Assembly (NCBI GenBank): GCA_009377645.1
Contig: WHTQ01000033.1
Location: forward strand, 1 to 45,471
Direction of reading: 5' to 3'
Source of the DNA: Micromonosporaceae bacterium
GTDB lineage: Bacteria; Actinomycetota; Actinomycetes; Mycobacteriales; Micromonosporaceae
DNA: 45,471 bases
Below are positions 1-7,250 of the stretch, one piece after another; positions within the stretch are counted from its first letter, which is position 1; each line of letters begins with the position of its first letter. The position numbers were made by a program, and so were the translations under genes. The notes beneath the pieces are model-generated. The model saw only the letters and a program-made list of their open reading frames with translations, was not told the origin of the DNA and searched no databases.

Positions 1-91
1 CAAGCGAGGGCGGAAACGCCGCCGTCAACACCCCGATCGCGATGCGATCCGACAAACGCTCACCCGACTTGACCTGACCAGCACGCGGCAC
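1..91 (-). mobile_element. IS4-type transposase, N-terminal fragment cut by window edge
   Basis: Reading the minus strand from a GTG at 91 gives a short peptide containing SGERLSDRIAIGVLTAAFPP, which runs off the left edge. This resembles the N-terminus of actinobacterial IS4-family transposases, whose usual start is 'LTDRIAVGVLTRTFPP'. The reading frame stays open upstream to about 121, so the exact start is uncertain. An 8-bp sequence ACCGGTAT occurs at 105-112 and again at 124-131, next to the presumed element end; I cannot tell whether it is part of a terminal repeat. Only about 30 residues are visible, so the family call rests on one motif. Confidence 0.5.
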
Positions 92-136
92 ACCACAATC
101 AACGACCGGTATGCCCTTAAGTTACCGGTATTGGGG

Positions 137-345
137 TTAGGTGAGGTTCTCGATGTAGAACCAGTTGAACGGTGCCCAGGGTAGGTTGCGCAGCACGACG
201 GCGTAGATCAGGAAGACCGCGACGTAGATGCCGATGGCGCGCGGGCTGGGTCGCCAGATCGGCAGCCGCTTGCCGAAGATCCAACCGGCGGTCCACACGA
301 CCAGCGCGTACAGCCCGTACAGCAGCCCGACCAGCGCGACCAGGT
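137..345 (-). pseudogene. DUF2752 membrane protein, C-terminal remnant
   Basis: Only the last ~68 residues remain, containing two hydrophobic helices (LVALVGLLYGLYALVVW and AIGIYVAVFLIYAVVLRNLP) and the tail PWAPFNWFYIENLT. This is the pattern at the end of DUF2752 proteins, small membrane proteins of unknown function. The family's hallmark N-terminal part with its CPxCGxTR-type motif is missing. Upstream of about 345 the open frame continues to 451, but that part is antisense to the thioredoxin remnant on the plus strand and is not DUF2752 sequence. The gene was therefore cut near 340-347, probably by a deletion or rearrangement, with an IS fragment just to the left. Confidence 0.6.
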
Positions 346-636
346 GGTGGCGGTCTACGACGCCACCCAGCGGCTCGGGGTGGAGTTCCTGGGCGTGAAT
401 GTGCGCGACGGCCGCGACGCAGCAATCGCCTTCGTCGACGCGTTCGGCCACGTCTGGCCCAGCCTGTTCGACCCTGGCGGCGAGGTGGCCCTGGCATTCC
501 GCGACGTGCCACCACGGTGATCCCGACCACTCTGCTGCTGGACCGGCAGCACCGTATCGCCGCCGTGTTCCGCCGCCGGGTCTATCAACCCGAGCTGGAG
601 GACGTGGTGCGTGAGCTGGCCAGCGAGCAGGTGTAG
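344..636 (+). pseudogene. TlpA/ResA-like thioredoxin, truncated and frameshifted
   Basis: In one frame (344-520) the sequence reads VAVYDATQRLGVEFLGVNVR, then ...WPSLFDPGGEVALAFRDVPP, and stops at 518-520. A one-base shift near 513 restores the family sequence IPTTLLLDRQHRIAAVFRR to a stop at 634-636. Together these are the C-terminal half of a TlpA/ResA-type periplasmic thioredoxin: the part after the redox helix, including the cis-proline strand (IPTT). The N-terminal signal and the CxxC active site are absent, so the product cannot be a thioredoxin. It lies directly before ccdA, the usual partner of such proteins in moving electrons across the membrane. This suggests that a ccdA-tlpA pair once stood here. 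Confidence 0.65.
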
Positions 637-639
637 CCG

Positions 640-1509
640 GTGGAGTTCGCGCAGATCGCCACCTCCGGTCCGCTGCTGGCCGCGCTGGCCGTGGCGGTAC
701 TGGCTGGGCTGGTCAGCTTCTTCGCCCCCTGCATGCTGCCGCTGGTGCCCGGCTACCTCGCCTACGTCACCGGGCTCGCCGGAGCCGACCTGGCCACCCC
801 AAGCCGATCCCGCACCAACCAGACCGGCGACCCAGGCCGCGCCGAAGCCGCCGACGACGCGACCGGCGCCGTGCCCACCCCGGCTCCTCCCGGCGCGATG
901 GGCACGGACCTGACCACCCGGCCAAGCCCAGCCCACGGCCGAGCGGTCGCCGGCGCCACCTTGTTCGTGGCCGGGTTCACCGCCGTTTTCACCCTGCTCG
1001 CCTACGCCGTCGGCGAGCTCGGCCGGATCCTGCTGGTGCACACCCGCACCATCGAGCTGGTCGCCGGGGTGCTCATCATCCTGCTCGGGCTGGCCTTCAC
1101 CGGGCTGCTACCCGGAAACGGCCGAAGCTTTCGGGTCAACCGGCTGCCACCCGGAGGGCTGGCCGGCGCACCGGTCCTGGGCGCCACCGTCGCGCTGTCC
1201 TGGACCCCCTGCCTGTCACCCACCCTCACCGCCGTGCTCGGCCTGGCCGCCGTACAGGGCTCCGCCGGCCGCGGCACCCTGCTGGCCGCCGCCTACTCAC
1301 TGGGAATGGGCCTGCCGTTCATCGCCTTCGCGTCCGGACTCACCCGGCTGCTACGGCTGGCCACCTTCCTACGCCGCCACGGCGCCTGGATCACCCGGCT
1401 GGGCGCGCTGCTACTGGTCGCCGTCGGGCTCGCCCTGGCCACTGGCGCCTGGAACGCGTTCATCACCTGGCTACGGATCACCATCGGCCCGGGCCAGATC
1501 GGCATCTGA
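640..1509 (+). CDS. ccdA: CcdA-type cytochrome c biogenesis / thiol transport membrane protein
   Basis: The 289-residue protein is a DsbD/CcdA-type membrane protein that carries reducing equivalents from cytoplasmic thioredoxin to extracytoplasmic thiol proteins. The two conserved Cys-Pro sites are both present: SFFAPCMLPLVPGYL near residue 30 and SWTPCLSPTLTAVLG near residue 190. Six hydrophobic helices can be seen. It is longer than usual (about 240) because of a hydrophilic Pro/Thr-rich loop at about residues 50-105 after the first helix. The GTG start lies 4 nt after the stop of the broken thioredoxin gene. Its thioredoxin partner is destroyed, so its role here is uncertain, although the gene itself is intact. 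Confidence 0.88.
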   Translation: MEFAQIATSGPLLAALAVAVLAGLVSFFAPCMLPLVPGYLAYVTGLAGADLATPSRSRTNQTGDPGRAEAADDATGAVPTPAPPGAMGTDLTTRPSPAHGRAVAGATLFVAGFTAVFTLLAYAVGELGRILLVHTRTIELVAGVLIILLGLAFTGLLPGNGRSFRVNRLPPGGLAGAPVLGATVALSWTPCLSPTLTAVLGLAAVQGSAGRGTLLAAAYSLGMGLPFIAFASGLTRLLRLATFLRRHGAWITRLGALLLVAVGLALATGAWNAFITWLRITIGPGQIGI

Positions 1510-1893
1510 ACTCTGTCGCTGCTGTCGCCGTGTCTGCGTGCATTCGTGTCCTGACCCGGGCAGTGACACGCGCTTCGGCGATCGGTCGCTGCCTCACGGA
1601 CGGTCGCCTGGGCCGGCGTTTTGATCCGACGCCACGCACCCTGTGTAGATCTACGGGGACAGGTCGATGATTCCTTCGACTACGAGCAGCCGGCCGATCA
1701 CGGTCCGCTGTTGCAGATCTTTGACGTGCCCCCGGGCAGAGACAAACCTGCATCACCTGATGGCGATCTGAGGCGTCCTGAGCTGCAGCTTTGCCCGGCG
1801 TGACCTGGAGTTCCGCCGCTTCGTCGTGTTGCAGGTTGGTCCTTCGTCGCAGCGCCAGCGCCTTCAGCCTGGTTTTACGCGAGTGCCGACGTA
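1510..1893. other. Non-coding stretch holding the left island repeat
   Basis: Apart from the direct repeat at 1699-1757 I see no convincing gene. The open frames here are short, basic and low in complexity, and have no ribosome binding site. It marks the boundary between the ccdA region and the island. Confidence 0.5.
1699..1757. repeat. Left direct repeat with degenerate tRNA-Arg 3' end (putative att site)
   Basis: Bases 1699-1735 are identical to 14704-14740 (37 of 37). The following ~22 bases align to the T-arm of the tRNA-Arg-like segment at the right copy but carry several mismatches and one inserted base, so this copy has decayed. On the minus strand the repeat contains CCGGGGGCAC, the acceptor end of actinobacterial tRNA-Arg genes. 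This is the form expected of an attachment site of an element that integrated into a tRNA 3' end. Confidence 0.65.
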
Positions 1894-2184
1894 TCATGTC
1901 GGCGGTGCTGCCTCAGCGGTGGTTGGAGGTGGTTGATGGGTCGCGCGGAGGGCGTGCCGTTCGTCGAGACGTTGGTCGATCCAGGCGGTGAGGCGGGTGA
2001 TGGCGAGGGTGTTGCCGGTGCGGCGGGCGTTGTTGCGTTGTGCGACGGCCCAGGCGAGCGCGTCGTCGAGTTCGGCGACGGGTTCACTGGTCACGAGCAT
2101 CTCAAGTTGGTCGCCGATCAGCAGGTTGTTCGGGTGGGTTGGCCGGTTCTCGTGACCCGCGCTGCCGGGAGGGTCGTGCAGCAT
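1894..2184 (-). CDS. Small hypothetical protein
   Basis: This 96-residue protein has no family I can name. The central part (IGDQLEMLVTSEPVAELDDALAW and AVAQRNNARRTGNTLAITR) is acidic to mixed and predicted helical. It has normal actinobacterial codon bias, unlike the low-complexity frames around it, and this style is typical of small proteins on actinobacterial mobile elements. The C-terminal tail is Pro/Thr-rich and may be disordered. The ATG at 2184 is immediately preceded by an ArsR-type operator (2183-2202), so the transcript may be nearly leaderless and controlled by one of the island's ArsR proteins. Confidence 0.55.
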   Translation of the reverse strand: MLHDPPGSAGHENRPTHPNNLLIGDQLEMLVTSEPVAELDDALAWAVAQRNNARRTGNTLAITRLTAWIDQRLDERHALRATHQPPPTTAEAAPPT

Positions 2185-2202
2185 TTGCGTATTTTAGCAA
2201 CT
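2183..2202. promoter_or_regulatory. Candidate ArsR operator, site 1 (ATTTGC-N8-GCAACT)
   Basis: Half-sites ATTTGC (2183-2188) and GCAACT (2197-2202) are separated by 8 bases. This is the same layout as the near-perfect palindrome at 13476-13495, with one mismatch in the left half. It abuts the start codon of the small gene at 1894-2184, where a bound repressor would block transcription. Confidence 0.5.
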
Positions 2203-2392
2203 GCCAAGTCTGTAGCGGTGGCGGGGTTCCGTCCTCGCCTGGGTACCTGGCGTGTTGGGGGTTGTGATTGCCGGTGGCAAAAGCGGAGGCAACGGGGGCC
2301 GGGTGGTGGCGGTTGGGGTCGTCTGGCCAGCGGTAGGTGTTCCGGTCGTGGGATGTTGACGACCTGCGGTGGAGGCCGGTTTGTGTCGTAGG

Positions 2393-2602
2393 TCACCGGC
2401 TGATGGGCACCTCGGGTAGATCGGCCCACAGGTCGCGGATGCCGCTGTAGGTCTTGTCGGGCAGACGGTGCAGGGCTTCGATGGCTTGGGTTCGGGCGTT
2501 GTTGGTGACGGCGGCGGCGAGCAGGTCGGTCCGGGTCGCGGGCCCGGCGATGAAGGCGGTCTCGATGTGGTCGGCGAGTTCGGTGCGGGTGACCGGTGGC
2601 AC
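2393..2602 (-). CDS. Small DUF2795-like protein
   Basis: This is a 69-residue protein. A GTG start at 2602 is preceded by AAGGAGAAC, a strong ribosome binding site, which picks this start over the longer open frame reaching 2911; the extra upstream part is Pro/Thr-rich noise. The protein reads TELADHIETAFIAGPATRTD, then ...RLPDKTYSGIRDLWADLPEVPI, a pattern like the small DUF2795 proteins of actinobacteria ('...LPDREYxxxxDLWxxLPDVPV'). The function of that family is not known. It lies downstream of the ArsR gene at 3146-3508 on the same strand and may belong to its transcript. Confidence 0.6.
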   Translation of the reverse strand: MPPVTRTELADHIETAFIAGPATRTDLLAAAVTNNARTQAIEALHRLPDKTYSGIRDLWADLPEVPISR

Positions 2603-2723
2603 GGTTCTCCTTGTCGTGGCGGGCGCGTCGGCGGCGGTGGTCTCGTACGGTGGCTGCGTGTGGTGAGGTTGGTCGGCGGTGTTGGGCGGTGGAGGGGTTC
2701 GGCGTGTGGGCCGGGCACCTGGG

Positions 2724-3149
2724 TTATGGCGGGTTGTGGTCGCCCCGGTCGTGGTGCGGCGGGGCCGCGTCGGCCGACAGGTGGTAGAGCCGGTCGGCGA
2801 CGGCGCGTAGGAGGGCGGCGAGCTCGCGGCCTTCGCGGTCGCGGTAGAGGCGGATGGCGGACTGGGCGGCGGCCAGCAGCATCGGGCCGTGTTCGCCCCA
2901 TGCGGGTGCATAGTGGAGGATGCGGATCGCCACGCCGCCGAGCTGGGTGTTCACGCCCGGGTGGTCGGTCTGGTTGTTGCGTAGGGCGGGCAGCAGCTCG
3001 CCGGTGAGGGTGAGGTAGGTGTCCCAGGCCGCGCGCTGCGCCGGTGCCTGCATGTGTGCCGGTTTTCTGGGGGTGGTGGCGGTCCGGCGGCGGGGGCAGC
3101 GGGTGGCGGTGCGCGGGTGGTGCGTGGGCGCTGGGCGGGGTGGGGTCAT
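2724..3149 (-). CDS. Hypothetical helical protein translationally coupled to ArsR
   Basis: The ATG at 3149 overlaps the stop of the arsR-like gene as ATGA, so the two are probably translated together. The product has 141 residues. The first ~31 are basic and low-complexity; an internal Met at residue 32 (MQAPAQRAAWDTYLTLTGEL) could be the true start. The rest is a mixed helical domain containing ILHYAPAWGEHGPMLLAAAQ and LAALLRAVADRLYHLSADA. I do not recognise a family. Its tight coupling suggests a role linked to the repressor, such as a sensor or accessory protein, but this is inference only. Confidence 0.5.
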   Translation of the reverse strand: MTPPRPAPTHHPRTATRCPRRRTATTPRKPAHMQAPAQRAAWDTYLTLTGELLPALRNNQTDHPGVNTQLGGVAIRILHYAPAWGEHGPMLLAAAQSAIRLYRDREGRELAALLRAVADRLYHLSADAAPPHHDRGDHNPP

Positions 3150-3508
3150 GTGGTCACCGTCGCGGCCGGCTGGTGGGCCTGTGCCGGGTCGTGGCGCAGC
3201 GCGTCGAGCAGCTGGTGCTGGTCGGTGAGGAGGTGGGCGAGGAACCTGCGGGCGGCGTGCAGCAGGTCGGCCACGTCCGGCCCCGCCAGCGCGTAGGAGA
3301 CGGTGCCGCCGGCCCGGGTCGAGGTGACGATTCCGGCCCGGCGCAGCACCGCCAGCTGCTGCGACAGGCTGGATGCCTCGATGTTGATGCCGCTCAGCAG
3401 GTCCCGCACCGGCATCGGTCTTTCACCGAGCAGCTCGAGCACCCGGATGCGTACGGGATGACTCAGGGTGCGGAACAGCTCCGCCTTCGCCTCGTAGAGC
3501 GGGATCAT
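3146..3508 (-). CDS. ArsR-family repressor (paralogue 1, beside pckG)
   Basis: This 120-residue winged-helix protein starts at an ATG at 3508 with GGGGAGGT just upstream; the longer frame to 3544 has no such site. The HTH reads HPVRIRVLELLGERPMPVRD then IEASSLSQQLAVLRRAGIV. The metal-binding ELCVCDL motif of classic ArsR/SmtB sensors is absent, so it probably senses something other than arsenic or zinc. It is closely similar to the second ArsR at 12982-13329 and to the type of M. tuberculosis Rv0081, which heads a hydrogenase-like operon. It is divergent from pckG, and the 3735-3754 operator between them suggests control of pckG. Confidence 0.85.
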   Translation of the reverse strand: MIPLYEAKAELFRTLSHPVRIRVLELLGERPMPVRDLLSGINIEASSLSQQLAVLRRAGIVTSTRAGGTVSYALAGPDVADLLHAARRFLAHLLTDQHQLLDALRHDPAQAHQPAATVTT

Positions 3509-3734
3509 CGTACCTCCCCACCATGTTGCTACTGATATGCGCAATTGAACACCTCTTCAGCTCGCCTGCCCAGGCGGCGTGCCTGGTGTGACCCGTGCCA
3601 CGCTGCTGGGTTGGTTCGACCGACCGCTTGGCTGCGCCTTTGCGTGGGACGGTGTGCCCGAACCGGGTCGGTACGTGACGACGGGTGGGTAATTTTCTCA
3701 CATCTGGTGGCCGCGGTCCGGTTGCGGTCTCACG

Positions 3735-3754
3735 AGTTGCTAAAGTCGGCATCT
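3735..3754. promoter_or_regulatory. Candidate ArsR operator, site 2 (AGTTGC-N8-GCATCT)
   Basis: AGTTGC (3735-3740) and GCATCT (3749-3754) are 8 bases apart, one mismatch from the perfect inverted repeat at 13476-13495. The site ends 43 bases before the pckG start codon, in the place expected for the core promoter. It lies in the 289-bp gap between the divergent arsR and pckG genes. Confidence 0.55.
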
Positions 3755-3797
3755 CGTCAGGATGTTAGCAGGACTCGATCACGAAGAGGTGGCACCG

Positions 3798-5630
3798 ATG
3801 ACGGCTGCGGCGACGATCCCGGGGTTGGGCGATGCCCCGACCGGCCATGCGGGTCTGGTGGCGTGGGTGGGTGAGGTCGCCGAGCTGACCACACCGGACC
3901 GGGTGGTGTGGTGCGACGGCACGCCGGAAGAGTGGCGGCGCCTGACCGATCAGCTGGTGGCGGCGGGCACGCTGGTGCGCCTGAACCAGGAGCGTAAACC
4001 GAACTCGTTCCTGGCCCGCACCGACCCGGACGATGCGGCGCGGGTGGAGGACCGCACGTTCATCTGCTCGGTGGAGCAGGCCGATGCCGGGCCGACGAAC
4101 AACTGGGTGGACCCGGTGGAGATGAAGGCCACCATGACCGAGCTGTACCGGGGGTGCATGCGGGGGCGGAGCATGTACGTGATCCCGTTTTGCATGGGAC
4201 CGCTCACCGCGCAGCCGCCGATGTTCGGGGTGGAGATCACCGACAGCCCGTACGTGGTGATGTCGATGCACATCATGACCCGGATGGGCGCCGCGGTATG
4301 GGAGGCGATGGGCGAGCACGCGCCGTTCGTGCCCTGCCTGCACTCGGTCGGTGCGCCGCTGCCACCCGGGCAGGTAGACGTGGCGTGGCCCTGCAACCAG
4401 ACGAAGTACATCGCCCACTTCCCGGAGTCGCGGGAGATCTGGTCCTACGGCTCCGGGTACGGCGGCAACTCGCTGCTGGGCAAGAAGTGCTACTCGCTGC
4501 GGATCGCGAGTGCCATCGCCCGCGACGAGGGCTGGCTGGCCGAGCACATGCTGATCCTCAAGCTGACCTCGCCCACCGGCAGTGTGCACTACATCGCGGC
4601 GGCGTTCCCGTCGGCGTGCGGGAAGACCAACCTGGCGATGCTGGAGCCGAGCATCCCCGGGTGGAAGGTGGAGACCCTGGGTGATGACATCGCCTGGATG
4701 CGGTTCGGCGCCGACGGCAGGCTGTATGCGGTCAACCCGGAGTACGGGCTGTTTGGGGTGGCGCCGGGCACGGACTGGGCCACCAACCCGAACGCGATGC
4801 GCACCCTGGAGCGGGGTAACTCGATCTTCACCAATGTGGCGCTGTCCGACGAGCGTGACGTGTGGTGGGAGGGTATGGGCACCCCGCCGCCGCACCTGAC
4901 CGACTGGCGCGGCGAGAACTGGACACCGGGGGGCGGAACGCTGTCCAGCCACCCGAACTCGCGGTTCTGCACCCCGATCACGCAGTGCCCGATCCTTGCG
5001 GCCGAGTACGAGGACCCGCGGGGGGTGCCGATCTCGGCGATCCTGTTCGGCGGCCGGCGGCGGAGCACCATCCCGTTGGTCACCCAGGCACGCGACTGGG
5101 TGCACGGGGTTTACATGGGCGCCACCCTGTCGTCGGAGACCACCGCGGCGGCCACCGGGCAGGTCGGGGTGGTACGGCGCGACCCGATGGCGATGCTGCC
5201 GTTCCTCGGCTACGACGCGGCCGACTACTTCCGGCACTGGATCGAGATGGGCAAGGGCGGCGACGGCGACGCCAGCAAGCTGCCGAAGGTCTTCTCGGTG
5301 AACTGGTTCCGCCGCGGCGATGACGGCCGGTTCCTGTGGCCGGGTTTCGGGGAGAACTCGCGGGTGCTCAAGTGGGTGGTGCAAAGGCTGGAGGGCACCG
5401 CCGGGGCGGTGGAGACGCCGATCGGCTACCTACCCGCCCCGGAGGCCCTCGACACCGAAGGGCTCGACCTGCCGCCGGAGGACCTCGCCGCCGCGGTACG
5501 GTTCGACCCCGAGGAGTGGCTGCTAGAGATCCCGCAGGTGGTCGGCTGGTTTGCCCGGTTCGGCGACAAGCTGCCCGGGGTGCTGTGGGCCGAACTCGAC
5601 GCGCTCCGGGCACGCGTCAACGCGCCGTAG
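3798..5630 (+). CDS. pckG: Phosphoenolpyruvate carboxykinase (GTP)
   Basis: This 610-residue enzyme converts oxaloacetate and GTP to phosphoenolpyruvate, GDP and CO2 in the cytoplasm, the first step of gluconeogenesis. The length matches the GTP-dependent family. The P-loop [13 protein letters not shown] holds the family's reactive cysteine at residue 274, followed by the metal-binding [10 protein letters not shown] segment and the nucleotide-binding region around [12 protein letters not shown]. The ATG at 3798 is favoured over an upstream in-frame start because GAAGAGGTGG precedes it. It stands alone on the plus strand inside the island, convergent with the hydrogenase-like operon and divergent from an ArsR gene. 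An ArsR operator just upstream suggests that it shares control with that operon. Confidence 0.95.
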   Translation: MTAAATIPGLGDAPTGHAGLVAWVGEVAELTTPDRVVWCDGTPEEWRRLTDQLVAAGTLVRLNQERKPNSFLARTDPDDAARVEDRTFICSVEQADAGPTNNWVDPVEMKATMTELYRGCMRGRSMYVIPFCMGPLTAQPPMFGVEITDSPYVVMSMHIMTRMGAAVWEAMGEHAPFVPCLHSVGAPLPPGQVDVAWPCNQTKYIAHFPESREIWSYGSGYGGNSLLGKKCYSLRIASAIARDEGWLAEHMLILKLTSPTGSVHYIAAAFPSACGKTNLAMLEPSIPGWKVETLGDDIAWMRFGADGRLYAVNPEYGLFGVAPGTDWATNPNAMRTLERGNSIFTNVALSDERDVWWEGMGTPPPHLTDWRGENWTPGGGTLSSHPNSRFCTPITQCPILAAEYEDPRGVPISAILFGGRRRSTIPLVTQARDWVHGVYMGATLSSETTAAATGQVGVVRRDPMAMLPFLGYDAADYFRHWIEMGKGGDGDASKLPKVFSVNWFRRGDDGRFLWPGFGENSRVLKWVVQRLEGTAGAVETPIGYLPAPEALDTEGLDLPPEDLAAAVRFDPEEWLLEIPQVVGWFARFGDKLPGVLWAELDALRARVNAP

Positions 5631-5642
5631 TCGACCGCCTAC

Positions 5643-5664
5643 CCCGTCCGGACGCGGGGACGGG
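5643..5664. terminator. Possible bidirectional terminator between pckG and the hyc-like operon
   Basis: A 7-bp stem (CCCGTCC at 5643-5649 with GGACGGG at 5658-5664, 8-nt loop) sits in the 81-bp gap between two converging genes. There is no clear U-tract, which is common in high-GC actinobacteria. The assignment rests on position and stem only. Confidence 0.35.
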
Positions 5665-5711
5665 CCGCCCCCGGACGGTGCCGGCGGCTGCCGGGGGTTG
5701 GGCGTGGCCGG

Positions 5712-7250
5712 TCAGAGGTCGTTGCCGGCGTATGACGGGTTGAAGCTTTTGTTGGCCAGCGGGAAGTCCGCGACGATGGTGTTGGCCAGGGCGACCGGCA
5801 GCGCGGGCCAGTTGAAAAACGACGGGTCGACGACCTTCACCCGGGTGAGCCGGCCGTCGCTGTCGATCTCGATGCGGTGGGTGATGGTGCCGCGCCAGCC
5901 TTCGGCGATGCCGACGCCCGACCGCGGTCCAGGATCCGGCCTCGGCTGGTCTGGGTGGTCCGTGTCGCCGCCTGAACCGGGACGGTCGAGCAGGTCGGAG
6001 ATGTTGGCGATCGATGTCGTGATCTCCGCGGCGCGGGTGGTGAACCTGGCCAGGACGTCACCTGCGGTGTGTGTGCTGACCGTAAATGACGGGCCGAGGT
6101 CTGCCATCGGGTGGTCGCGGCGGGCGTCGATGTCCAGGCCGCTGGCACGGGCGACGTAGCCGAGCGTGCCGAGGTCGGTGGCCTGCTGCCGGGTGAGGAC
6201 GGCGGTGCCGGCGAACCGGTCGTGGACGACGCTGTGACCCAGCGCGATTGCGACGATCTCGGCGATGTCGGCCGCGATCGCGGCGAGCCGGTCGGGGTCG
6301 GGGTGGCGGCGTATGGCGGCGGCGCCGGGTCGGATCGCGCCGCGTAGCAGCCGGTGGCCGGTGACCTCGGCGTTGATGCGTAGCAGCTGTTCGCGGATGT
6401 GCAGGGCGTGGGCGTTGAGGATGCCGTGGCCGACGTCGTTGCACAGTGCCCCGATGTCGGTGACGTGGTTGTAGAGCCGTTCCAGCTCAAGCAGCATCGC
6501 CCGGGTGGTGCGGGCTTGCGTGGTGACGGGTAGGCCGAGGGCGTCTTCGACGGCGAGGCAGAATGCCAGGTTGTGGCCGACCGCGGTGTCGCCGCTGACC
6601 CGTTCGGCGAGCTCGATCGCGTCGGAGGGCTGGCGGCCGTGGAACAGCTTCTCGACGCCTTTGTGAACGAACCACAGCCGTGCCTTGAGGTTGATGATGG
6701 TTTCGCCGAGCACGGAGAACCGGAAGTGTCCGGGTTCGATGAGTCCGGCGTGGACGGGGCCGACGGGGATCTCGTAGACGCCGGGTCCCTCGACGGTGCG
6801 GAACGGGTACGGTCCGTCCACGTCGCCGAACGCCGGTGGTGGTCCCGCGTCGTGGCGCATCGGGTACCAGCCGCGCGGCCAGTGGAAGTGCCGCACGAGC
6901 CGGCGAGGCAGCGGGTGGTGGTCGGGGATGATGCCGTACAGGTCGCGCATCTCCCGCTCGAACCGGCCGGCTGGGAAGGACACGGCGGCCAGGCTCGGCA
7001 GGTGCGGGCCGGTGGGGTCCAGCGGGACGTGTAGCTCGAACCGCCGGTCGGGTGCCGCGGCGGTGAACAGGTAGACCGCGCGGAGCCGGTGGCCGTCGTC
7101 GTGTCCGGCCACGGACGCGACCCGGAAACCGGCCGCCAGCAGCGCGGCGGCGTGCCCGGCCAGCTCGCCGGTGGTGATGGTGAGTGTCTGGCGCCGGTAT
7201 CCGACCGGTTCGCCGGCTGGGTAGGCAGCGTATGGCGGGGTGGTGTTCAT
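5712..7250 (-). CDS. HycE/HyfG-like large subunit lacking the Ni-binding cysteines
   Basis: This 512-residue protein fuses a NuoC-like N-domain (FEREMRDLYGIIPDHHPLP near residue 100-115) to a NuoD/[NiFe]-hydrogenase-like large-subunit domain. In true [NiFe] hydrogenases the L1 motif is RxCGxCxxxH. Here it reads RVSGDTAVGH, with Ser219 and Thr222 replacing the cysteines. The C-terminal L2 motif DPCxxC reads NPSYAG, with Ser506 and Gly509. All four nickel ligands are therefore missing, and the protein is expected to lack the NiFe centre. It is the last gene of the operon, joined to the preceding gene by an ATGA overlap. It corresponds in position to M. tuberculosis Rv0087. It could act in a hydrogenase-related, ion-pumping complex with unknown electron partners. 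Confidence 0.88.
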   Translation of the reverse strand: MNTTPPYAAYPAGEPVGYRRQTLTITTGELAGHAAALLAAGFRVASVAGHDDGHRLRAVYLFTAAAPDRRFELHVPLDPTGPHLPSLAAVSFPAGRFEREMRDLYGIIPDHHPLPRRLVRHFHWPRGWYPMRHDAGPPPAFGDVDGPYPFRTVEGPGVYEIPVGPVHAGLIEPGHFRFSVLGETIINLKARLWFVHKGVEKLFHGRQPSDAIELAERVSGDTAVGHNLAFCLAVEDALGLPVTTQARTTRAMLLELERLYNHVTDIGALCNDVGHGILNAHALHIREQLLRINAEVTGHRLLRGAIRPGAAAIRRHPDPDRLAAIAADIAEIVAIALGHSVVHDRFAGTAVLTRQQATDLGTLGYVARASGLDIDARRDHPMADLGPSFTVSTHTAGDVLARFTTRAAEITTSIANISDLLDRPGSGGDTDHPDQPRPDPGPRSGVGIAEGWRGTITHRIEIDSDGRLTRVKVVDPSFFNWPALPVALANTIVADFPLANKSFNPSYAGNDL

